DNA of 64,000 nt from Aliiroseovarius sp. F47248L (GCF_023016085.1 NZ_JALKBF010000001.1:1054001-1118000); one strand, 5' to 3'. Positions 1 to 9,340 are shown, counted from the first letter of the stretch. The notes: generated by a model from the letters alone, not told the origin. A program made the numbers and translations.

Positions 1-165
1 CGCACCATGCTTTTGGTCACGCACGAGATGAAATTTGCCCGCGAAGTGGCGACCCATGTCGTCTATCTTTTTGAAGGGCAGATCGAAGAACAAGGCCCGC
101 CCGCCGAGGTCTTCGGCAATCCGAAATCCGCACGGCTGCAACAGTTTCTGAAGACAGTCGGCTAA
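1..165 (+). CDS. Polar amino-acid ABC transporter ATP-binding protein, C-terminal fragment (cut by window edge)
   Basis: Only the last 54 residues are in the window; the gene begins upstream of base 1. The fragment contains the H-loop (VTHEM), followed by the typical tail of HisP/GlnQ-type ATPases with 'FEGQIEEQGPP' and a final 'LQQFLKTVG'. This subunit would hydrolyse ATP to drive the two permeases encoded downstream. It is followed after 32 bases by the binding-protein gene on the same strand, so it is most likely the first visible gene of one importer operon. The Walker A and signature motifs lie outside the window and cannot be checked. Confidence 0.9.
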   Translation, partial: RTMLLVTHEMKFAREVATHVVYLFEGQIEEQGPPAEVFGNPKSARLQQFLKTVG

Positions 166-197
166 CAACACTGAAACCAACCAACGGGAGAATACAT

Positions 198-971
198 ATG
201 AAACTGAAGAAATTACTAGCCTCTGGCCTAGCCGCAACAGTGCTTGCCGCCGGGTCTGCCGCAGCGCAAGAAGTCAAGATTGGTATCGCTGCTGAGCCTT
301 ATCCGCCCTTTGCGTCACTTGATGCGTCCGGCAACTGGGTCGGATGGGAAGTTGAAGTAATCGGCGCAGTTTGCGCCGCAGCCGAGCTGGATTGTGTGAT
401 CACGCCCGTAGCGTGGGACGGGATCATCCCGTCGCTGACCGGCCAGCAGATTGACGCGATCATGGCGTCTATGTCGATTACCGAAGAACGCATGAAAACC
501 ATTGATTTCAGCGACCCTTACTATAACACGCCTGCCGTGATTGTGGCGGACAAATCGATGGATATCGAGGCGACACCGGAATCGCTTGCGGGCAAGATCG
601 TCGGCATTCAGGCCTCAACCATCCACCAGACCTACGCCAATGCGTATTTTGGGGATGCCGCAGAAATTCGCGTCTACCAGACGCAGGATGAAGCCAATCA
701 AGACCTTGTTGCAGGACGTATCGACGCGACACAAGCCGACAGCATCGCGATGGCCGATTTCGTCAATTCCGACGCAGGTGCGTGCTGCGAAATCAAAGGC
801 GCGGTCGCCAATGACGAGGCTATTCTGGGCAAAGGTGTCGGCGCGGGCGTCCGTAAGGGTGACGATGCGTTGCGTGAAAGTTTGAACAAAGGGATCGCCG
901 CCATTCTGGCCGACGGCACCCATGCCGAGATCACGTCGCGATACTTCACGACCAGCATCTATAGCGAATAA
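198..971 (+). CDS. Periplasmic amino-acid-binding protein (solute-binding protein family 3)
   Basis: A 257-residue secreted binding protein. Residues 1-23 form a signal peptide (KLKK, hydrophobic core, AAA cleavage site before Gln24). The mature protein opens with 'EVKIGIAAEPYPPF', the typical start of HisJ/ArgT/FliY-type proteins, and carries the family pattern 'ITEERMKTIDFSDPYY'. It should capture a polar amino acid or an opine-like compound in the periplasm and hand it to the permeases encoded directly downstream. The start ATG has a purine-rich GGGAGAA upstream. The substrate cannot be read from the sequence; the ATPase-SBP-permease-permease order is common for basic amino-acid and opine importers. 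Confidence 0.9.
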   Translation: MKLKKLLASGLAATVLAAGSAAAQEVKIGIAAEPYPPFASLDASGNWVGWEVEVIGAVCAAAELDCVITPVAWDGIIPSLTGQQIDAIMASMSITEERMKTIDFSDPYYNTPAVIVADKSMDIEATPESLAGKIVGIQASTIHQTYANAYFGDAAEIRVYQTQDEANQDLVAGRIDATQADSIAMADFVNSDAGACCEIKGAVANDEAILGKGVGAGVRKGDDALRESLNKGIAAILADGTHAEITSRYFTTSIYSE

Positions 972-980
972 GGCACCGCT

Positions 981-1733
981 TTGGAGCTGATCCTCGACAC
1001 GCTTGGCCTGGCCAAAAGCGCAGAACTTCTGTCGCTCAGTCCTCCGGGGTGGGGCGGCAATCTGCTGCGCGGCCTTGCCAACTCGCTTCAGATCGCCTTC
1101 GGGGCGTTCGGGTTTGGGTTGGTGATCGGGCTGTTTGGCGCGTCGGGCAAACTCTATGGCGGGGTGGTCATTCGTGATCTCCTCGCCATTTACACAACGG
1201 TGATCCGGGCGGTGCCTGAACTGGTACTGATCCTGATCCTCTATTATGTCGGCACCGATCTGATCAATCAGGCTTCCAGTGCGCTTGGTTATGGGCGCGT
1301 GGAAATCAGCGGAGTGGTGGCCGGCATTTGGGTCTTGGGCATCGTTCAAGGCGCTTACGCGACCGAGGTGCTGCGCGGCGCCATTCAGGCGATCCCGCAT
1401 GGGCAGATCGAGGCTGCGCGCGCCTTTGGCATGCCGCCCTTCATGCTGATGCGCCGGGTGACGATCCCGGCGATGATGTCTTTTGCGACGCCCGGTCTGG
1501 CTAATCTTTGGCTGATCGCGACCAAGGACACCGCGCTTCTGGCCATCGTGGGCTTCAGCGAGCTGACGCTCGAGACCCGACAAGCGGCGTCCAGCACCCG
1601 AGCCTATTTCACCTTCTTTCTGGCGGCCGGTGCGCTTTACATGATCGTGACCCTGTTTTCCGGCGCGATCTTTGCGCGGATCGAAAAATGGGCGCGCCGT
1701 GGACAACCGTCGTTGCGCGGAGCGGGCAAATGA
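981..1733 (+). CDS. Polar amino-acid ABC transporter permease (HisQ/HisM type), first subunit
   Basis: A 250-residue inner-membrane permease with several hydrophobic segments and the cytoplasmic EAA loop 'EAARAFGMPPF' that docks the ATPase. The reading frame begins at a TTG only 9 bases after the binding-protein stop; no better-placed ATG precedes the conserved 'GGNLLRGLANSLQIA' segment, so the TTG start is accepted. Its stop overlaps the start of the second permease (ATGA), which indicates translational coupling and a heterodimeric membrane channel. Confidence 0.88.
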   Translation: MELILDTLGLAKSAELLSLSPPGWGGNLLRGLANSLQIAFGAFGFGLVIGLFGASGKLYGGVVIRDLLAIYTTVIRAVPELVLILILYYVGTDLINQASSALGYGRVEISGVVAGIWVLGIVQGAYATEVLRGAIQAIPHGQIEAARAFGMPPFMLMRRVTIPAMMSFATPGLANLWLIATKDTALLAIVGFSELTLETRQAASSTRAYFTFFLAAGALYMIVTLFSGAIFARIEKWARRGQPSLRGAGK

Positions 1734-2506
1734 CGGGTTGGCGCAGCTTGATGCAACCGCACCGGATCGTGCTGATGGCGCTGTTTGCGGGGCTGGTGAT
1801 CTGGTGCGCGGTCGCACTGCGCTGGGACTGGATCCCGGAATATGCACCACTGGCCATTGAAGGCGCATGGCGGACAATCTGGATTTTGGTCGTGACCACG
1901 GTTGCCGGGTTCCTTCTGGCCATTCCCCTTGGTCTCGCGCAGGCCGTCGGGCCTTGGTATCTGTCCGCACCGGCCAGAACGTTCTGCACGATCATTCGCG
2001 GCACACCGCTTCTGTTGCAAATCTGGCTGCTTTATTACGGGTTGGGGTCGCTGTTTCCGCAGATCCCGTGGATCCGTGGCAGTGAGCTTTGGCCTTATCT
2101 GCGACAGGCCTGGCCCTATGCGGTTCTAGCGCTGACTCTGTCCTATGCGGGCTATGAGGGCGAGGTGATGCGCGGCGCATTTGCAGGCGTCAACAAGGGG
2201 CAGTTGGAGGCCGCCAACGCCTTTGGCATGCCCCGTTTCACAATGTTTCGCCGCATATGGTTGCCGCAGGCGATCCGAAACGTCCTTCCTACGCTGGGGG
2301 GCGAGACCATCCTGCAACTGAAAGCCACGCCGTTGGTGGCCACAATCACGGTGGTCGAGATCTATTCTGTCTCGTCCCGCGTGCGGTCGGACTTGTTTAT
2401 CGTATATGAGCCATTGCTGCTGCTGGCCCTGTTCTACATGGTCATTGCGGGCATCATCGCACTTCTGTTCCGACGGTTCGAGTTGAAGACAGGAGGCCGC
2501 CGTTAG
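1730..2506 (+). CDS. Polar amino-acid ABC transporter permease (HisQ/HisM type), second subunit
   Basis: A 258-residue permease. The open frame extends further upstream, but the first part only shadows the preceding permease; the ATG at 1730 overlaps that gene's stop and begins a normal membrane protein. The EAA loop 'EAANAFGMPRF' is present, and 'TIIRGTPLLLQIWLLYYG' is the classic HisM/ArtM segment. It would pair with the preceding permease, the upstream ATPase and the family 3 binding protein. Its last 4 bases overlap the end of the convergent hydrolase gene. Confidence 0.9.
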   Translation: MTGWRSLMQPHRIVLMALFAGLVIWCAVALRWDWIPEYAPLAIEGAWRTIWILVVTTVAGFLLAIPLGLAQAVGPWYLSAPARTFCTIIRGTPLLLQIWLLYYGLGSLFPQIPWIRGSELWPYLRQAWPYAVLALTLSYAGYEGEVMRGAFAGVNKGQLEAANAFGMPRFTMFRRIWLPQAIRNVLPTLGGETILQLKATPLVATITVVEIYSVSSRVRSDLFIVYEPLLLLALFYMVIAGIIALLFRRFELKTGGRR

Positions 2507-3417
2507 GCTGGGAGCGTTGCCAACGCGTCCAGTGCGCGATCCAGCACATCGGCATTGTTTGTATCCATCATCATCATGTGACTGTTGCCAGACGTAAACG
2601 CGGTTGCGCCAAGAACGCGCACGGTCTTTGCGCCTTGTGCAAACCAGTCCCAACCTATCGCGCGCGTCTGCCAATCCGAGTCAGTATCAAGGAAATCACC
2701 GGCGCAGATCACGATGGGCGGATTCGGCGCGTGGTTTGCATCATCGGGCAGGCCAGAGGGTTCAATCGCAATGATCCCTTCGAACAATTCTGGCGCAGTT
2801 GAAAGCGCGTCAAAAGTTACTTCGGCCCCCTGGCTGTGACAGATCACCAGGGCCGGTCCGATCCGTTCCAAAACAGCTTGCAGAGCGGTAGATTGAAGCG
2901 GCGTTGTGCCTAGCCAGCGCGGCACAAACTGGCGCGCAAAGGTTTCGAAGTGGCGAACCGGGAACAACTGACCGGGGAAGGGGGTGCGTGTGGCAAAGCC
3001 GTCGGCAGGGCCGATGCGGAACAAGGTCCATGCTTCCTCCAGACTGCGCAGGATCGGGTCGCCATCCCACAGACTCGGTGCAAACCCAGCGCGGCCCCGT
3101 TCGACATTGTCGACCACATGAACCTCAAATCCGTGTGTCAGCAGAAGGTGCAGCCAGCCGGGTCGCCCATCCGGCGTCGTCTCCCAACAACTGCCGGACA
3201 TGCCGCCGCCATGGACCAGCACCACCGGCGGGCCGGGGCGGCGGTCTTGCGGCACGAAATACTGCACATAGGCATGTTCGACCGCGAAATGCCCGCGTGG
3301 GTCGACAGTAAACGACACGCTGCGGGTGAACTGCACCTTGCGCGGGGTGCCTTCGGTCACGTGCAGATGCCGACCGCCCACGGTGTAAGAACCGAAGTCT
3401 TTCAGGTTATAGCTCAC
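2503..3417 (-). CDS. Alpha/beta-fold hydrolase (esterase-like)
   Basis: A 304-residue protein with no signal peptide. It shows an oxyanion-hole 'VLVHGGGMSGSCW' and a nucleophile elbow 'VICHSQGAEV' (the serine sits in a CHSQG context instead of the more usual GxSxG, though the turn is equivalent). A late 'GNSHMMMMD' may provide the catalytic His. It is probably a cytoplasmic esterase or lipase-like enzyme of unknown substrate. It lies tail to tail with the amino-acid importer, overlapping by 4 bases, and upstream of the TRAP operon end on the same strand. A hairpin at 3443-3469 separates it from the TRAP genes, so it is likely transcribed independently. Confidence 0.82.
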   Translation of the reverse strand: MSYNLKDFGSYTVGGRHLHVTEGTPRKVQFTRSVSFTVDPRGHFAVEHAYVQYFVPQDRRPGPPVVLVHGGGMSGSCWETTPDGRPGWLHLLLTHGFEVHVVDNVERGRAGFAPSLWDGDPILRSLEEAWTLFRIGPADGFATRTPFPGQLFPVRHFETFARQFVPRWLGTTPLQSTALQAVLERIGPALVICHSQGAEVTFDALSTAPELFEGIIAIEPSGLPDDANHAPNPPIVICAGDFLDTDSDWQTRAIGWDWFAQGAKTVRVLGATAFTSGNSHMMMMDTNNADVLDRALDALATLPA

Positions 3418-3442
3418 GGCGGGGTCCTAGCGGTGTGCAAAA

Positions 3443-3469
3443 CGCCGCGCCCCGGACCGGGACGCGGCG
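3443..3469 (-). terminator. Rho-independent terminator of the TRAP operon
   Basis: Bases 3443-3455 and 3457-3469 are complementary over 13 positions with one mismatch (GC-rich). On the minus strand the stem is followed by TTTTGC. It sits just after the TRAP binding-protein stop codon. Confidence 0.75.
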
Positions 3470-3476
3470 CATAGGA

Positions 3477-4496
3477 TCAATTCAGGTCGGTAAGGTCCTG
3501 ATATTCGAGATAATTCGCGGCATAGGCGCGGTAGCTGTCGATCACGCGCTTGAACATCTCGTCCTCGGCGGATTTTTCGGCATAGACCTCGTCCGCCGCG
3601 GCTCGTAACGCATCCAACACACTGTCGGGCAGGCGCGCGACGTTCACGCCATTGGCGCGGAAGCCCTCCAACACCTCGCTTTGTGCACCAGCAGCCGAAC
3701 CAAGCGCGTAAAGGTTGGCATCGGCGCAGGACACCTCGATTGCGGTGCGTTGACTGTCGGTCAGTCCGTCCCACTTGTCTTTGTTCATGTAGAACTCGAT
3801 GAAGCCTGCTGGTTGGTGCCAGCCGGGGAAATAGTAGTTCTTGGCCACCTTGTCGAATCCCAGCAGCTTGTCGACCAGCGGGAAGCTGAGCTCGGTCGCG
3901 TCCAGCCGTCCGGTTTCCAGCGAAGTAGAAATCTCGCCCGTGGGCAGGGACATGGCGTTCGCGCCCAGCTTGGCCAGAATGTCGCCGCCAAGCCCGCCGA
4001 TGCGGATGTTCAGCCCTTGCAGGTCTTCGGGGGAGTTGATCTCTTTGGTGTACCAGCCACCTGCCTCCGACAGGATCACGCCGCAGGCCATAGGCACGAG
4101 GTTGTAGGGGGCATAAATCTCGCGCCAAAGTTCAAGCCCGCCGCCATGCTGCAACCAACTGACATAAGACAGTGGGTCGCCGCCGAATGGCACCGAACCA
4201 AACAAGGCGGCGGCAGGTTCCTTGCCGCTGGCATAGGCGGCAAAGGACCAGCCTGCGTCGATGGCGCCGACGCTCACATTGTCGAAAATCTCGAAGGGCG
4301 GTGACATTTCACCGGCAAGCAGGTAGTTGAATTCCACCTCGCCCCCGGTCAGGGTGGATACGTTCGCTACAAACCGTTTGGCGGTTGGGTCCAGCACCGG
4401 CAAACCACCAAAGGCGCTTTGCAGGTTGAAGGTTTCGGCCGTCGCGCTTGTGGCTGCAAGGGCTGCGACAGTCGCCAGCATGTAAGTCGTTTTCAT
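3477..4496 (-). CDS. dctP: TRAP transporter substrate-binding protein (DctP family)
   Basis: A 339-residue periplasmic protein with a signal peptide ending near residue 20 (ATSATA). It carries the DctP-family core, including 'LQGLNIRIGGLGG' with the conserved substrate-carboxylate arginine, and 'SLETGRLDATELSFP' followed by 'YYFPGWHQP'. The latter pattern resembles the subgroup that includes the 2-oxoacid binder TakP and chloroaromatic/mannitol-type binders, so an organic acid ligand is likely. It is preceded on the minus strand by the two TRAP membrane subunits and followed by a strong terminator, closing a three-gene operon. Confidence 0.9.
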   Translation of the reverse strand: MKTTYMLATVAALAATSATAETFNLQSAFGGLPVLDPTAKRFVANVSTLTGGEVEFNYLLAGEMSPPFEIFDNVSVGAIDAGWSFAAYASGKEPAAALFGSVPFGGDPLSYVSWLQHGGGLELWREIYAPYNLVPMACGVILSEAGGWYTKEINSPEDLQGLNIRIGGLGGDILAKLGANAMSLPTGEISTSLETGRLDATELSFPLVDKLLGFDKVAKNYYFPGWHQPAGFIEFYMNKDKWDGLTDSQRTAIEVSCADANLYALGSAAGAQSEVLEGFRANGVNVARLPDSVLDALRAAADEVYAEKSAEDEMFKRVIDSYRAYAANYLEYQDLTDLN

Positions 4497-4509
4497 AAGG
4501 GTCCTCCCA

Positions 4510-5823
4510 TTAAAATGACGTAAGCCCGGTGATCAAACCGGGAAACAGGATCAAAAGCACCAGCACCAGCACCTGAAGCGCGATGAAGGGCAAAACGCCG
4601 CGATAGATTTGCGGTGTCGTCAACACATTGCCTGCCGCACCACGCAGATAGAACAGCGAAAAGCCAAAGGGCGGCGTCAAGAACGAGGTTTGCAGGTTTA
4701 CGGCCACCAGAATGCCGAACCAGATCAGAAGTGTGTCGCCCGTCAGCCCATTGCCAAAATCCAGCCCCGACACGATGGGCGCGAAGATGGGCATGAGGAT
4801 AAGGGTAATTTCGAGCCAGTCCAGCACGAAGCCCAGAAGGAAAATCGCACCCATCACCACGGCCAGAACCGTATAGGGACCGGTTCCGAAGGCGGTGATA
4901 CCTGCCTCGACCAGATCATCGCCGCCTACGCCCTTGAAGACGGCGGAAAAGCAGGTGGCTCCGATCATCACGAACAAAACCATCGACGTTGTTGTGACAG
5001 TGCGGGTGGCGGCCTCCATCAGCATGGCAAAGCTGAACTTGCGATATAGCAGGGTGATCAGGACCGCGCCGAACGCGCCCAAGCCGCTGGCTTCGGTCGG
5101 TGTGGCCAACCCCACGACGATCGACCCAAGCACCGAAATCACCAGCGCCAGCAACGGTGCAAGATCAAAGATCAGACGCGGCAATGAGATGCTTTCGTGA
5201 CGAGGTTGCGCAGGCAAGCCCCGCGCGCGCCAGATGATGTAAGCCCCATAGGCCAGCACCAGCAAAAGCCCGGGTCCGATGGCCCCCGCGAACATATCCG
5301 GCACCGGGGTCTGCAACTGATCGCCCAACACGATCAGCATGACCGAGGGTGGGATCAAGATCGCCAGCGTGCCAGAGGCCGCGATCAGCCCCGCCGAGGT
5401 GGACTTGTCATAGCCGACTTCTTCCAATCGGGGCAGGGCAAGCAGGGCCAGCAGCACAACCGACGCGCCGACGATGCCGGACGAGGCGGCCAGCAAGACA
5501 CCGATCACGAGGACTGAAAACCCCATCCCCGCCGCGCTGCCGCCCAAGGCTTGCTGGGCCGCTTTCAGCGATCGCTCGGCTGCGCCTGAAATCTCAAGGA
5601 TCAAGCCCATGAAGATGAACATCGGCACCGCGACCAGCAGCCAATTTGACAGGACATTGGCGTAAATCCGGCTGATCAGCAGGTTGAAATAGGCAATCGG
5701 CAGGTCGGAAATCAGGATAAACAACGCTGCAGACCCTGCCAGCACCATGCCGACGCGGTAACCGGTGAAGATCGCGGTCAAGGTCAGACCCGCCATCGCG
5801 AGGGGCAGTAAACTGTCGCTCAT
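4510..5823 (-). CDS. dctM: TRAP transporter large membrane subunit (DctM)
   Basis: A 437-residue, highly hydrophobic protein with about twelve membrane segments, the family's usual size. It shows DctM motifs such as 'ASGTLAILIPPSVMLIVLGD' and 'FLTPPFGFSLFYLRG'. It forms the sodium-driven transport channel that receives substrate from the periplasmic binding protein. Its start codon overlaps the dctQ stop (ATGA), and the dctP gene follows after 13 bases, indicating one transcript. Confidence 0.92.
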   Translation of the reverse strand: MSDSLLPLAMAGLTLTAIFTGYRVGMVLAGSAALFILISDLPIAYFNLLISRIYANVLSNWLLVAVPMFIFMGLILEISGAAERSLKAAQQALGGSAAGMGFSVLVIGVLLAASSGIVGASVVLLALLALPRLEEVGYDKSTSAGLIAASGTLAILIPPSVMLIVLGDQLQTPVPDMFAGAIGPGLLLVLAYGAYIIWRARGLPAQPRHESISLPRLIFDLAPLLALVISVLGSIVVGLATPTEASGLGAFGAVLITLLYRKFSFAMLMEAATRTVTTTSMVLFVMIGATCFSAVFKGVGGDDLVEAGITAFGTGPYTVLAVVMGAIFLLGFVLDWLEITLILMPIFAPIVSGLDFGNGLTGDTLLIWFGILVAVNLQTSFLTPPFGFSLFYLRGAAGNVLTTPQIYRGVLPFIALQVLVLVLLILFPGLITGLTSF

Positions 5824-6335
5824 CGGCTAGCCCGGATCAGGCGGAAAGTTTCGATCAGGATCGCGATGGCCAGTAACCCTAAGCCCAGCGGCAACACTGC
5901 TTTGATTAACCAAAGGTCATTCAACCCGCCATTGCGCCCGCCTTCATCTGATGCCCATGCACGCATCATGAACGACCATGCTGCCGGAAGCCCCAATGCG
6001 AAGAAAGGTACAGCGAAAAGCAGGTTACCCGCCAGATCAATGCGCGCGCGCGTCCGGTCGCTTCGGTTTTGATACAGGAAATCTACACGTACATGTTTGT
6101 TCGCCAGCCAAACCAGCCCTGCCGGGATCAGCCCGGTGACGACCAAAAGATGCCATTGGACATCAAGAAGAGAGTTCAGTGTGACGGCTTTGCCGAACAA
6201 TGGCAGGGCGGTTGTGAAACTTTTGATCGGATTGATGTCAAAGGCACTGCACGCCACCTGCACCACGATCGCGCACATCATGACGATCAGCGCGACGGCC
6301 AGCGTTTTCATGGTGGCTGATCTCAGTCGGTCCAA
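5820..6335 (-). CDS. dctQ: TRAP transporter small membrane subunit (DctQ)
   Basis: About 171 residues with four hydrophobic segments, as expected for DctQ. The frame is open farther upstream but without membrane or family character. The TTG at 6333-6335 is preferred because a strong GAGGGGGG Shine-Dalgarno lies 4-5 bases before it; an ATG at 6311 (8 codons later) is a weaker alternative with no good ribosome site. The protein contains 'WLANKHVRVDFLYQNRS', a typical DctQ loop. It is coupled to dctM by a 4-base overlap. Confidence 0.85.
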   Translation of the reverse strand: MDRLRSATMKTLAVALIVMMCAIVVQVACSAFDINPIKSFTTALPLFGKAVTLNSLLDVQWHLLVVTGLIPAGLVWLANKHVRVDFLYQNRSDRTRARIDLAGNLLFAVPFFALGLPAAWSFMMRAWASDEGGRNGGLNDLWLIKAVLPLGLGLLAIAILIETFRLIRASR

Positions 6336-6594
6336 TGCGCCCCCCTCAATTGGCTCATAGGGAACGATAAATCTTCTGAAGGTGCAATGCCTGCTTGCGG
6401 AAATGTTGGGGCGGAAAGGGGCGTCGGGTGCAGAGAGCGTCACAGTTTGAGAACAGCCGGCGCAACAAGAAACCGTCAATGATCCACCTCAGATTGGCGC
6501 AGATCAGAGCGTACATTATCGAAGCGATATATTGCTTTCCGCAGCGCTCGGGTTTTCAGCGGCGGTGGACGTGTGTTTGTCGGATGGGGGTCCC

Positions 6595-7422
6595 ATGAAT
6601 GTAAAAGACTATCTGAAGATTGAAAACGCGGCAGTTAACAGCCGGTCCGAGGTCGGTCGGCTGGGAACAGCAATCATTTTATCGTCAGTGTGATGATCTA
6701 TCCCGAGGCGCGGTTCGCGTGTGTGGATCAGCTTTGCCTGTTGATCGCTGCTGTGGTGATTGGTGCCTTTATGACGATGAACATCGGAGTTCATGACGTA
6801 GTCAACATTGTCGGACCCGCAGTTGGGCCTTTCGCGCTAAGCCCGACGGGCGCAGTGGTGGTTGCTGCGCTCGGTGGAGCCGGCGGGGCCATCATGGTGA
6901 TACGGCAAATGAACAATGAAACAGCGCTCACGCCGGATAATAGTCGAGAGGGAGAAAACAAGCTGTTCACCTAGTCATGATCATATCTGTGGTGCTTGTG
7001 AATCTTGCACACTAGGCCAATGCTGTCGGTCCTCTGGCCGGTGTGGTGGATGCGTTAACCCGCATGCAGGGTGGGTTTGATGTGCGAGTTTCTGGAAGCA
7101 CGGACGAGCAAGGTCGTCGAAGGCGTATTGATGCAGCACCGGAACGAACAGGATTTCGCCACTGTCGAATAAGCGCTGACGTCCTTTCAGAATACTCCGC
7201 CCGAGGGCAAGCGACGAACTCTGGATAAGCTGAAGAAGATGGGGGTCAGATGCGGTAATTGACGCCGCCGAACATAAGATGCTTCAAAAGGTATTGAAGC
7301 GCCAGTCGATGCGCCGCACATCACTTCTGATGATTGTATCGGCTTGGATCAGTACGGTGCCGGTTTCTGCCGTTTTGGCAGTGATGTTCTTTTTCGTGCC
7401 GCGCGGCATGATGCTGCCCTAG
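6595..7422 (+). pseudogene. Decayed PiT-family inorganic phosphate permease
   Basis: No single reading frame survives, but pieces of a PiT phosphate transporter can be read in order. An N-terminal stretch starts at ATG 6595 and stops at 6693. A second frame (6690-6974) encodes 'MNIGVHDVVNIVGPAVG', matching the family signature normally written GANDVANxVGPAVG, and ends in NKLFT, which in intact proteins precedes the second signature. Then come LVNLAH, an in-frame TAG, and 'ANAVGPLAGVVDAL', matching the second signature HGANDVANAIGPLAAxVDAL with residues missing. A last frame (about 7255-7422) encodes the typical C-terminal helix 'SAWISTVPVSAVLAVMFFF'. The total (828 bases) is about half the usual gene, so frameshifts, stops and internal deletions are all present. 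It directly precedes an intact Na/Pi cotransporter. Confidence 0.82.
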
Positions 7423-7437
7423 GAGTAGTCGCGCCCA

Positions 7438-9270
7438 ATGATGAAAAAATCCCTTCTGCCGATTATCCTTTTGGTGCTTGGCTTCGGTTTCTGGCGTAGC
7501 AGTGATTTTCAGGAAATCGCGGCGGGCGTGGCGATTTTCCTGTTCGGCATGCTGATGCTTGAGGATGGCTTCAAGCTGTTCAGCGGCGGCTTTCTGGAAA
7601 CCGTGCTGGAAAAGGCAACTGGATCGGTCACCAAATCCATGGGATTTGGCATTCTGACGACGACAATAATGCAGTCCAGCTCACTGGTGTCGGTGATCAC
7701 AATCTCGTTTCTGTCCGCCGGTCTGATCTCGCTGATTGCGGGCGTGGGCATCATCTTTGGTGCCAACATCGGCACCACCACGGGGGCGTGGCTGGTGGCG
7801 GGCTTCGGGTTAAAGGTCAACATTGCTTCTTACGCACTTCCCATGCTGGCCGTCGCCATTGTGCTGGTGTTCCAGAAAAACAAATATCTGCGTGGGGCCG
7901 GGATGGTTTTGGCCGGTCTGGGATTCCTGTTTCTGGGCATTCACCACATGAAAGAGGGGTTCGAGTCCTTTAAGGACCAGTTTGACCTGACCCGGTTCGC
8001 GATGACTGGGCTGCTGGGGTTGTTGGTTTACACGCTGGTCGGGGCGGCAGCGACTGTGGTCATGCAGTCCAGTCATGCCACCATGACCTTGATTATCACC
8101 GCGTTGGCAGCGGGACAGATTTCTTATGAGAACGCACTGGCGCTGGCGATTGGGGCCAATATCGGCACCACCATTACAGCGATCATCGGATCATTCACGG
8201 CGAATTATCAGGGCAAACGGCTTGCGTTGGCACATCTGATCTTCAATGTGGTGACAGCCGGAGTTGCACTGCTGTTTATAAGGCCAATCCGTCAAAGCGT
8301 CGATTACATTTCGGCCGGTGTCGGCATCCCTGACACGGATTTCGCACTGAAACTGGCGGTGTTTCACACCATCTTCAACACACTGGGTGTTGTCCTGATG
8401 CTGCCGCTTCTGAACCGCCTGATTGAATTTCTGGAACGGGCAGTCACACCGCCTGACGAGGATCTGAGCCAGCCGAAATACCTTTCAGAAGCAGTGGACG
8501 AATTTCCGAAAACCGTCGAAACAGCGATGCGGCGCGAGGTGAAGCACCTTTATGACAACGCGGTCGAACTGATCTTGCACGGGTTGAACCTGCACCGGGA
8601 CGAAGTGTTCGCGTCAAAGGATATCGCTGCCACCGTGCGGTCCAATCGCAAATCAGTCGAGCTTGACATCGACGAGCGGTATGAAGCCCGGATCAAGACG
8701 CTCTATTCCGCGATTGTCGAATTTGCCACCCGCATCGGATCGAAGGATATGCCAGCGGATGTGATGGATGACATCTATTCGCTGCGCGACGTGGCCGGGC
8801 GAATTGTGCGGGCGGTAAAGGCCGTCAAGCATTTGCGTCGAAACGTCAATCGTTACACGGTACGCCGGCACGGGGCAGCGACCGATCTCTATGATCAGCT
8901 TCGCACCGAAATTGCTCGCATTCTTGTCGAAATTCGCCAGCTTGATCTAGCGGATCCCGATGAACGCTCAAGCCTTTGGCTGGATCAGGAGAGGATGCAG
9001 GTGGAAACCGACGAGCGCGAGGCAAATACGAGGATTGAGGCCCTGATCCGTCAGCGTGAGCTGAATGCTTCAGTGGCGACGTCATTTCTGAATGATTCCA
9101 GTTATGCCTACTCTGCAATGCGCGATTTGCTGGGGGCTGCGCGGGCCTATTACATCGAACGCGAAGATGCGATGGCTGAAGTCGAACACATCCTTGCGCT
9201 GGACGATGACGAGTTGATGGCCATCGTTCGGGACGCGATCAAAGACAAACATAAGGATATAGCGCAATAA
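7438..9270 (+). CDS. Na/Pi cotransporter family protein with C-terminal PhoU-like domain
   Basis: A 610-residue protein. The first ~330 residues are hydrophobic and contain the duplicated Na/Pi-cotransporter motif, 'TTIMQSSSLVSV' near residue 75-86 and 'TVVMQSSHATMT' near 206-217, each accompanied by 'GANIGTTT' or 'GANIGTTI'. Residues ~350-600 are helical and charged and resemble the PhoU-like regulatory domain found in this family. It should import phosphate with sodium or act as a safety-valve exporter, as reported for E. coli YjbB. The ATG at 7438 follows AGGAGTAG; a second ATG is at 7441. It stands next to the ruined PiT permease, suggesting it took over or made redundant that function. 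Confidence 0.88.
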   Translation: MMKKSLLPIILLVLGFGFWRSSDFQEIAAGVAIFLFGMLMLEDGFKLFSGGFLETVLEKATGSVTKSMGFGILTTTIMQSSSLVSVITISFLSAGLISLIAGVGIIFGANIGTTTGAWLVAGFGLKVNIASYALPMLAVAIVLVFQKNKYLRGAGMVLAGLGFLFLGIHHMKEGFESFKDQFDLTRFAMTGLLGLLVYTLVGAAATVVMQSSHATMTLIITALAAGQISYENALALAIGANIGTTITAIIGSFTANYQGKRLALAHLIFNVVTAGVALLFIRPIRQSVDYISAGVGIPDTDFALKLAVFHTIFNTLGVVLMLPLLNRLIEFLERAVTPPDEDLSQPKYLSEAVDEFPKTVETAMRREVKHLYDNAVELILHGLNLHRDEVFASKDIAATVRSNRKSVELDIDERYEARIKTLYSAIVEFATRIGSKDMPADVMDDIYSLRDVAGRIVRAVKAVKHLRRNVNRYTVRRHGAATDLYDQLRTEIARILVEIRQLDLADPDERSSLWLDQERMQVETDEREANTRIEALIRQRELNASVATSFLNDSSYAYSAMRDLLGAARAYYIEREDAMAEVEHILALDDDELMAIVRDAIKDKHKDIAQ

Positions 9271-9340
9271 TCAGGCAAGGCAGTCACACGCCCAATACGT
9301 TTGGGCCTTGCTGTATGCTGTCGCAACCCGGGGGGGCACT

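Noticed and set aside
615..1970. 451-codon open frame on the minus strand opposite the amino-acid importer
   Set aside because: Pro/Arg/His-rich composition typical of antisense frames in high-GC DNA; the plus-strand genes show clear family motifs.
3681..4304. 207-codon open frame on the plus strand opposite dctP
   Set aside because: No motif, no ribosome site, and it lies fully inside a well-supported gene.
6690..6974. 94-codon frame as a separate small membrane protein
   Set aside because: Its content matches a PiT phosphate-permease signature and the next pieces of that protein follow in other frames, so it is treated as part of the pseudogene.
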